Shown here: positions 6,445 through 11,159 of the stretch, in pieces | Numbering within the stretch: position 1 is the stretch's first letter | Layout: every line of letters begins with the position of its first letter | Source: Thermoplasmata archaeon | GTDB taxonomy: Archaea; Thermoplasmatota; Thermoplasmata; Thermoplasmatales; Thermoplasmataceae | Assembly: GCA_021797025.1 (NCBI GenBank) | Contig: JAKAAK010000090.1 | Coordinates: 1-11,159 of the forward strand | Direction of reading: 5' to 3' | DNA: 11,159 nucleotides | Translations under genes and position numbers: made by a program | Notes under the pieces: generated by a model | What the model was told of the DNA's origin: nothing | Database searches by the model: none | The model's input: the letters and a program-made list of their open reading frames with translations, nothing else

Positions 6445-7401
6445 TCATAAAATAATAAGGATATGCAGTGCAAACAGAATAACAATTACAGGGATAACAA
6501 ATAAAATGGGAAATATTACTGAAGATAAATAGTAAATATTCATAGCTCTGGTGATATCCTCAATTTCCGGTTGCCGGCCCTGGCTATTGGTAATATATTC
6601 ACCCTTTTTTTCCAGGCTTACGCCGAGTAATGATGCCATGGCCCCGATGCTGTATCCAGCATTCAGGCTATCGGTGGTGTTGATTATCCTGATTTTTTTG
6701 CCCCCGTATCCCAGTAAGAAGGCACTAATTCTGAATATAACCGGAACCATTCTGGAACTAAAGAAATTTATTATAGAATCCCCGATAGCAGTGCATCTCC
6801 CGATTTCATAATGCCGGGTATCCCTGTAAGCCACGTTTGAATCCATTGTATTCACAGATCTTGCAATGAGGGCACCGGCCAGGCCGAAAAAGGCAAAGAA
6901 AAATAACGGGGTCAGATATCCATCAACAAACCCCTCAGCTATTGTCTCTATTGATGCAGATGCCATGCTGTGGAGGTCCATTTTGCCGGTAGGCCTTCTT
7001 ACAACCATGGAAGTATGTTTTCTGGCGGAATCCATGTCACCATTTTCCAGTGAAGTTATTATCCTTTTAATGTGTTTGCCCATTGAATTGATGGAGAACG
7101 TACTTTTCAGGAAAAAAGCATAAATTACGATAAAAATTATTAAAAATACTATTTCATGAGGTCTGTATAAAACATATAGCAAAATTATAACAGGCAGTGT
7201 ATTCACAAGCATCACGGAAATCAGAAACAGGCATCCGGATAAAATCCTGTTTTTAAATTTCATAAAATACGGTTCAAACCGGGATATGCTTTTGCCCATG
7301 ATAACTACGGGGTGCACTTTATCCGGAGGCTCCCCTGCAAAAATATCGAGGGCAAGAGCAAGAACGAGTATCAAAATCAGTAGTTCAGCGCCATTTATCA
7401 T
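6445..7401 (-). CDS. cbiB: Adenosylcobinamide-phosphate synthase (CbiB)
   Basis: Integral membrane enzyme that condenses adenosylcobyric acid with aminopropanol (phosphate), giving adenosylcobinamide (phosphate). The 318 residues are normal for the family. Family marks are LDIFAGEPPDKVHPVVIMGK near the N-terminus, ARKHTSMVVRRPTGKMD, the ASIETIAEGFVDGYLTPLFFF segment, and ARSVNTMDSNVAYRDTRHYEIG followed by a second cytosolic loop. Hydrophobic helices lie at about residues 5-20, 55-95, 165-185 and 295-318. The start ATG overlaps the cbiP stop in an ATGA, so translation should be coupled. It is the last gene of the cobD-cbiP-cbiB operon. Its stop lies about 50 bp from the structured spacer element, which is on the opposite strand. 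Confidence 0.93.
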   Translation of the reverse strand: MINGAELLILILVLALALDIFAGEPPDKVHPVVIMGKSISRFEPYFMKFKNRILSGCLFLISVMLVNTLPVIILLYVLYRPHEIVFLIIFIVIYAFFLKSTFSINSMGKHIKRIITSLENGDMDSARKHTSMVVRRPTGKMDLHSMASASIETIAEGFVDGYLTPLFFFAFFGLAGALIARSVNTMDSNVAYRDTRHYEIGRCTAIGDSIINFFSSRMVPVIFRISAFLLGYGGKKIRIINTTDSLNAGYSIGAMASLLGVSLEKKGEYITNSQGRQPEIEDITRAMNIYYLSSVIFPILFVIPVIVILFALHILIIL

Positions 7402-8819
7402 AATATCAGTTTTTCTACTTTCTGCATGTCAATATTTCCGGTAAAAAGTTTTTCTGCATATATGATGTTTTTTTCCAGCACTGTACTGTAATCTTCCACA
7501 TCTACTTTCAATATTTTCCTGAGAAAATATCTGTTTTCAAATACCCCGTGGATATTTGTACCGTAAACATTCCCGTGAATGGACCCCTCCGGCATACGAT
7601 CCACATAGGCAAAAGGCTCTTCATGGTTATTTAGAATCCGCCCATAATGAATTTCATATCCCGTTCCTTTTGCGTTTATTTCAAAAGTTGCCGGGTTAAG
7701 CGTATAATCAACCCTGCCTGTTTGCTTTTTATCCATGAATTCTGTTTCCACATCAAGTATGCCAAGGCAGGTTGTTTCGCCCTCCTCCGATTCTATTCTG
7801 TTCTTATCTGATATTTTTTTGCCCAGTATCTGGTACCCCCCGCAGATGCCGACTATGGTTTTGGATTTATAAATACTTTTTATTTTTTTTGCGATTCCGG
7901 TATTTTCCATGTAATGCAAATCCTCTGATACCAGTTTTGATCCCGGAAGTATGATGATATCACACGAATCCAGTGCATCAACATTTGACTCATCAACAAA
8001 TGTAAATCCTATATTTAGCATATAAAACGGGTCGAGATCGCTGTAATTTTCCATGTACGGATATCTGATAACGCAAATTCTGCTGTTCTGAATAGCCGAT
8101 CTGGAATAATTCATGGAATCCTCTCCCGGCAATGACAGATCGGAATATGGTATTACCCCTATCACATTTTTACCCGTCAGCTGTTCCAGTCGTTCTATTC
8201 CGATCCTGAGCATGTCCGAATTGCCCCTCATCCTGTTTATTACCAGATACTTTACAAGTTCGCTGTTTTTCAAAAGTTTCAATGTGCCGTAAAGGGATGC
8301 AAAAACCCCTCCACGTTCTATATCGGAAATTAGTATTGCCGGGGTTCCATATATGCTGGATACAAATATATTGGCAAAATCCCTGTCCTCCATATTTATC
8401 TCGGCGGCAGAACCTGCTCCTTCAGCTATAATTATATCGTAGTTTTCTGAGAGTTCCTCCAGTGATTCCCTTATAATGCTTTCTGCATTGGCTTTAAGAT
8501 AGTCATAGTATTCCTCAACTTTCAATGTTCCTATAGATTTTCCATTTACTATGATCTGGGATTTCCCCATGCCCTCGGGTTTTATCAGGAAGGGATTCAT
8601 GAATTTTGATGGCGCGGACCTTGCCGCAATTGCCTGCAGCCACTGTGCCCTGGATATTTCAGAAGAATCCTCAATGGAAATAGAATTGAGAGACATGTTA
8701 ACGGCCTTGAAAGGGGCTACACTATACCCCTTATCAGAAAAATATCTGCAAAGTGCCATTGCCAATGTGCTTTTTCCCGAGTCTGATGATGTTCCCAGCA
8801 CCTGAATCATTTTAATCAT
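7398..8819 (-). CDS. cbiP: Cobyric acid synthase, glutamine-hydrolysing (CbiP/CobQ)
   Basis: Performs four ATP- and glutamine-dependent amidations turning (adenosyl)cobyrinic acid a,c-diamide into cobyric acid; cytoplasmic. Numbered from this start (473 residues, slightly short for the family), the synthetase half has the P-loop-like GTSSDSGKST (9-18), PFKAVNMSLNS (37-46), AEGAGSAAEINMEDRDFAN (132-150) and ISDIERGGVFASLYGT (164-179). The amidotransferase half has LPGSK, the nucleophile region GICGGYQILG with C326, and TNIHGVFEN with H424. The ATG at 8819 was chosen because AGGTGG (8831-8826) sits 6 nt upstream. A GTG at 8828 and an ATG at 8810 are also in frame, and 8810 would give the more usual short N-terminus. 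With 8819 the gene overlaps the cobD stop by 8 nt. Confidence 0.94.
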   Translation of the reverse strand: MIKMIQVLGTSSDSGKSTLAMALCRYFSDKGYSVAPFKAVNMSLNSISIEDSSEISRAQWLQAIAARSAPSKFMNPFLIKPEGMGKSQIIVNGKSIGTLKVEEYYDYLKANAESIIRESLEELSENYDIIIAEGAGSAAEINMEDRDFANIFVSSIYGTPAILISDIERGGVFASLYGTLKLLKNSELVKYLVINRMRGNSDMLRIGIERLEQLTGKNVIGVIPYSDLSLPGEDSMNYSRSAIQNSRICVIRYPYMENYSDLDPFYMLNIGFTFVDESNVDALDSCDIIILPGSKLVSEDLHYMENTGIAKKIKSIYKSKTIVGICGGYQILGKKISDKNRIESEEGETTCLGILDVETEFMDKKQTGRVDYTLNPATFEINAKGTGYEIHYGRILNNHEEPFAYVDRMPEGSIHGNVYGTNIHGVFENRYFLRKILKVDVEDYSTVLEKNIIYAEKLFTGNIDMQKVEKLIL

Positions 8820-9840
8820 GAAATCCACCTATATATTTCTCTATGGATTTGATAAGGATGATATTTTTTTTATGCTGTTTTATTCCTATCCGTATGTAAT
8901 TAATTCCGAATTCCGGATAATCATCCAGCACCCGGATCATTATGTTATTGCCGGCCAGAAATTCTTTTATCCCCTCTCCATTAACACTGTCCGGGAGCCT
9001 GAATGTGGCAAAATTGGCCCTTGGATGGCCTACAAGTGCCAGACCAGCTTTTTCAAGGGATTTTATAACATATTTGCGTTCTATTTCAGTTTTTTCCGCA
9101 ATCTGGCAAAAATCCATATTACTTTTCAGTAAATATAAAAGGGCTGGCTGATTGATTCTCCACGGGTCAAGCCTTTTCTCAATTTCATTTATGTGTCCAG
9201 CAGAAGATATTAAATAAGCCAGCCGCAGCCCGGGTATGGCCAGTATTTTGGTCAGAGATCTGCCTATTATCAAATTCGGGTATTTTTCAATTAATTCCCC
9301 CTCATCAATTTCTCTTTTATTTACAAACCATATAAATGATTCATCAAGAAAAAGCATTGCACTTTTATATACACAGATATCAAGAATTTTAACAAGGCTT
9401 TTTTCACTGATCAATTGCCCTGTGGGATTATCTGGATAAACAAGGAAAACAGCCTTAAAATTATAATTTTTTATAATTTCAGGGGCACTCTCCACGGTAT
9501 CCATTGGCAATATAACTCTGGAATTCTCGCTGCTGGCATCAAGGTACTCGGTAAATGCAGGAGAAATTATGATAGAAATTCCATCTATACTGTGCATGAA
9601 AGAGTGGATAAATGGGGTCAATCCCGGTATAATTGCAATATTTTCCGGTTTAAATTCCCTTCCTGATAGTATCGATTTATACGCCCCCAGATCACTTTCA
9701 GGATAGTTCTTTATGTAGGTGCTCTTAATTTTCATACCCTTTATGCGAACAAAATCATTCATATTGGCGGAAAAATCCATAACCGACTCCGGTGCAATAC
9801 CATGTTTTTCTGCAAATGAATATATGTTCCCGCCGTGCAT
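8812..9840 (-). CDS. cobD: Threonine-phosphate decarboxylase (CobD-like, class I/II aminotransferase fold)
   Basis: PLP enzyme predicted to decarboxylate L-threonine O-3-phosphate to (R)-1-amino-2-propanol phosphate, the linker of the cobalamin nucleotide loop; cytoplasmic. The N-terminal HGGNIY (2-7) followed by MDFSANMN (21-28) is typical of CobD within the HisC-like group. PLP features are YPDNPTG (135-141), LDESFIWF (165-172) and SLTKILAIPGLRLAY with the Schiff-base lysine K198 (195-209); an RIGIK segment near the C-terminus would bind the phosphate or carboxylate. At 342 residues it is slightly shorter than bacterial CobD (about 360). First gene of the cobalamin operon, directly upstream of cbiP. 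Histidinol-phosphate aminotransferase is the alternative, but both the HGGN start and the operon argue for CobD. No ribosome-binding site; a TATA-like box suggests a leaderless start. Confidence 0.88.
   Translation of the reverse strand: MHGGNIYSFAEKHGIAPESVMDFSANMNDFVRIKGMKIKSTYIKNYPESDLGAYKSILSGREFKPENIAIIPGLTPFIHSFMHSIDGISIIISPAFTEYLDASSENSRVILPMDTVESAPEIIKNYNFKAVFLVYPDNPTGQLISEKSLVKILDICVYKSAMLFLDESFIWFVNKREIDEGELIEKYPNLIIGRSLTKILAIPGLRLAYLISSAGHINEIEKRLDPWRINQPALLYLLKSNMDFCQIAEKTEIERKYVIKSLEKAGLALVGHPRANFATFRLPDSVNGEGIKEFLAGNNIMIRVLDDYPEFGINYIRIGIKQHKKNIILIKSIEKYIGGFHD
8826..8831 (-). promoter_or_regulatory. Ribosome-binding site for cbiP
   Basis: AGGTGG on the minus strand lies inside the 3' end of cobD, 6 nt before the ATG at 8819. 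It is the most convincing Shine-Dalgarno sequence in the window and decides between three in-frame starts. Internal operon genes in archaea with leaderless first genes often keep such sites. Confidence 0.5.
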
Positions 9841-9859
9841 TTTTGCTTATGATAATTTA

Positions 9860-9867
9860 TTATATAA
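9860..9867 (-). promoter_or_regulatory. TATA-like box for the cobD-cbiP-cbiB operon
   Basis: The palindromic TTATATAA is centred about 24 bp before the cobD ATG at 9840, with no ribosome-binding site between. It is the likely box A for a leaderless operon transcript. Because the site is symmetric it could also work on the other strand. Confidence 0.45.
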
Positions 9868-10037
9868 TTTTATACGAGGTGCCATGAAAGCCAGATTCAA
9901 AAAATCATATACTTATACTGAAAGCTCAGGGTGTTATTTTGCAGCATCTATAGCATTATAAGAGAATTTTTTGGGCAATTCTGCTATTATATATATTCAT
10001 CATGAAGATATCTGTTTGAATATCCTTTCCCATTCCG

Positions 10038-10051
10038 GGGGTCTGTACCCC
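10038..10051 (+). other. GC-rich hairpin GGGGT-CTGT-ACCCC
   Basis: A perfect 5-bp stem closes a CTGT tetraloop. It is the only strongly GC-paired element in an AT-rich spacer, about 35 bp before the nearest TATA-like box of the coiled-coil gene. It could be an operator-like inverted repeat or part of a small RNA; there is no other support for either. Confidence 0.3.
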
Positions 10052-10085
10052 ATAGAATCAATGTAGCTACGGTTTAACAGTAATA

Positions 10086-10106
10086 CTTATATAGTCTTTT
10101 TAAATA
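10086..10106 (+). promoter_or_regulatory. Two TATA-like boxes for the coiled-coil gene
   Basis: CTTATATAG (10086-10094) and TTTAAATA (10099-10106) lie side by side. Starts about 26 bp downstream (roughly 10116 and 10129) would give leaders of about 28-41 nt before the ATG at 10157. This differs from the leaderless arrangement of other genes here, or it means that the true start lies elsewhere. Confidence 0.4.
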
Positions 10107-10156
10107 CAAATCCCAACTACAGATTTACGAGCTGGAATATTATTAATCTAGCCATA

Positions 10157-11071
10157 ATGTCTGCAATAAGATATCGAAGTGTTAGCATGACGGACCTTTT
10201 GGAAGATTTTGAAACAAAAAAAGAGGCAATCAGAGATGAAGTAGAACTCCATATTAAGAAGCGAGATGAAGCTAATGCAGAAGCGCAGAAGTATGCCAAA
10301 CTTCGTGATGAATTGAATCAAAAAACTCACGAAATGCGCGAGCAGGCCAAGGAGAAGATTGCTGAAAAGAACGATTTAATAGAAAAGATTAAAACTCTGC
10401 GAGACGAAAAGGAAGTTCATTATAAAAATTTATCTGAATTGAAGAAGAATTTGAGAGAGTACAAGTCCTCTCTTGGAACCGGAATGGATATAAAAGACAT
10501 CCGGACCAAGGAGAAAGAATTGCAGTATCTTGAAAAGAGGCAGCAAACAACAGAGCTCAAGAAGGAAGAGGAAAACAAAATTATAGTTGAAATAAGAAGG
10601 CTTACAAATGAAATAAAGAAATCCAAAACACTCCGCGAGCAGGAACTTTTAAAAAATGACACTATAAAGGAACTTACAGATAAAATTAATGATGAAAGGA
10701 CTAAAGGCGAAGAATACAAAAAGCAGATAGAAGAAATGTCCAACAGGATATCGCAGCTAAGTGATGAAATCAACGATGAATTGCAGAAACTGGATGAAGT
10801 CCGCAAGGAAGCCGATGAAAAACACGAAGTTTTTATTAAATACAGCCAGGAATCAGAGGCCGAACATGCAGCTTTCATAAAAGCCAAGGGTGAACTTAAA
10901 GATATGGAAAAAGCCATCTTCTCCATCCGCAACAAGACCAAGGTCAGCAGAAAGAAAGAAAAAGAATCAGAACTGCAGGAAAGAGCATCGGAACTATATG
11001 AAAAATTCAAGGCCGGGGAGCAGCTTACCACTGAAGACCTTTTAATACTCCAAAAGGCAGGCTTCCTTTAA
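10157..11071 (+). CDS. Archaeal coiled-coil protein, COG1340 type
   Basis: A soluble 304-residue protein made almost wholly of charged Glu/Lys/Arg-rich heptads from about residue 12 to 275, with no signal peptide or membrane segment. The break at SSLGTGMD (104-111), then KELQYLEKRQQTTELKKEEE (120-139) and EIRRL (145-149), matches the L-E-x-x-x-Q-T signature of the conserved archaeal COG1340 coiled-coil family. The C-terminal ASELYEKFKAGEQL (277-290) and TTEDLLILQKAGFL (291-304) match its conserved tail. Members are sometimes labelled phosphoserine phosphatase, with no catalytic motif to support that; none is seen here. The molecular role is unknown. An in-frame ATG at 10187 (MTDLLEDF) preceded by GAAGTG is an alternative start. 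The next gene begins 2 nt after the stop, implying co-transcription. Confidence 0.8.
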   Translation: MSAIRYRSVSMTDLLEDFETKKEAIRDEVELHIKKRDEANAEAQKYAKLRDELNQKTHEMREQAKEKIAEKNDLIEKIKTLRDEKEVHYKNLSELKKNLREYKSSLGTGMDIKDIRTKEKELQYLEKRQQTTELKKEEENKIIVEIRRLTNEIKKSKTLREQELLKNDTIKELTDKINDERTKGEEYKKQIEEMSNRISQLSDEINDELQKLDEVRKEADEKHEVFIKYSQESEAEHAAFIKAKGELKDMEKAIFSIRNKTKVSRKKEKESELQERASELYEKFKAGEQLTTEDLLILQKAGFL

Positions 11072-11073
11072 TT

Positions 11074-11159
11074 ATGAATTTTAGGCTATCCGGTCTACTA
11101 TTAATTTTACTCGGTTTTATCATTTTAATAATTATGGGATTGGAAGGCCTTCTACAGGT
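11074..11159 (+). CDS. Small membrane protein (N-terminal part, cut by window edge)
   Basis: An ATG 2 nt after the coiled-coil gene's stop opens a frame that stays open to the window end (28 full codons). The peptide starts MNFRLSGLL, and residues 5-22 (LSGLLLILLGFIILIIMG) form one transmembrane helix, so the protein is anchored in the cytoplasmic membrane. The R-L-x-G-x-x-L-I-x-x-G-F start resembles the short archaeal DUF131/TIGR00304-type membrane proteins, but too little is visible to be sure. The near-zero spacing strongly suggests an operon with the coiled-coil gene. Confidence 0.55.
   Translation, partial: MNFRLSGLLLILLGFIILIIMGLEGLLQ

Larger units (their letters stand above)
9841..10156. 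other. Divergent intergenic region between cobD and the coiled-coil gene
   Basis: These 316 bases hold no convincing long gene. Visible parts are the cobD TATA box, a 25-codon ORF on the plus strand (9884-9961) with GAGGTG only 2 nt before its ATG, an ATTATATATATT box (9985-9996), a small stem GATAT/ATATC (10007-10011 with 10020-10024), a hairpin GGGGT-CTGT-ACCCC (10038-10051), a GTAGCTAC palindrome (10063-10070), and two TATA-like boxes close to the coiled-coil gene. The layout would allow a short independent RNA of about 85 nt from near 10016 to the T-run at 10097-10101, but nothing identifies it. Confidence 0.5.

Noticed and set aside
6218..6448. A 76-codon minus-strand ORF whose ATG overlaps the cbiB stop in ATGA
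   Set aside because: The overlap looks operon-like, but the peptide has an odd composition, matches no family I know, and runs directly through the hairpin island. It is more likely a by-product of that sequence.
6265..6448. Cobalamin riboswitch near the cobalamin operon
   Set aside because: The minus strand contains TCCACTGG, which recalls part of the B12-box region, but the rest of the conserved core is absent and the site is downstream of the operon, not upstream.
8812..9840. Histidinol-phosphate aminotransferase (hisC) as the identity
   Set aside because: Same fold, but the HGGN N-terminus and position directly ahead of cbiP and cbiB fit CobD better, and no his genes are nearby.
10420..11031. 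A 203-codon minus-strand ORF opposite the coiled-coil gene
   Set aside because: A Ser/Phe-rich translation is what the antisense of Glu/Lys-rich coiled-coil codons yields, and the sense frame has recognisable family motifs.
10157..11071. Phosphoserine phosphatase label often given to this coiled-coil family
   Set aside because: There is no HAD-type DxDxT motif or other catalytic signature; the sequence is almost all heptad coiled coil.

Overview
The window looks like chromosomal DNA from a low-GC archaeon, most likely an acidophilic Thermoplasmatales member of the Ferroplasma/Acidiplasma type. The evidence is AT-rich TATA-like boxes placed about 22-28 bp upstream of start codons (leaderless transcripts), an archaeal-type D-aminoacyl-tRNA deacylase (DtdA), an archaeal serine hydroxymethyltransferase, a COG1340-type archaeal coiled-coil protein, and a sequon-rich, cysteine-free surface protein with few charged residues. 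The lineage is an inference; no rRNA is present to confirm it.

Layout. (1) 1-369, minus strand: the N-terminal part of dtdA, cut by the window edge, diverges from (2) a secreted, tail-anchored, heavily sequon-bearing surface protein (453-1769, plus). (3) glyA/SHMT follows at 1822-3123 (plus) behind its own TATA box and converges on (4) a minus-strand menaquinone cluster transcribed mqnE -> mqnA -> mqnC (6147 down to 3147), part of the futalosine route. (5) 6148-6444 is a spacer whose middle part is richer in GC than its flanks. It holds a long bulged stem-loop plus three smaller self-complementary elements, and is the best candidate for an undescribed RNA here. (6) A tightly packed minus-strand cobalamin operon, cobD-like -> cbiP -> cbiB (9840 down to 6445), has 8-nt and 4-nt overlaps. 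(7) A 316-bp divergent spacer leads to (8) a plus-strand coiled-coil gene (10157-11071) and, 2 nt after it, the start of a small membrane protein gene that runs off the window.

How the genes work together. MqnA makes the 3-enolpyruvylbenzoate precursor, MqnE joins it to S-adenosylmethionine to give aminofutalosine, and MqnC cyclises dehypoxanthine futalosine. The MqnB-type nucleosidase or deaminase and MqnD needed in between and after are not in the window. The cobalamin genes form one step group: CbiP amidates to cobyric acid, the CobD-like enzyme supplies aminopropanol phosphate, and CbiB condenses the two into adenosylcobinamide phosphate. SHMT supplies glycine and one-carbon units, and DtdA is translation quality control. 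The coiled-coil/membrane-protein pair has no assigned function.

No mobile element, CRISPR array, tRNA or rRNA was recognised.
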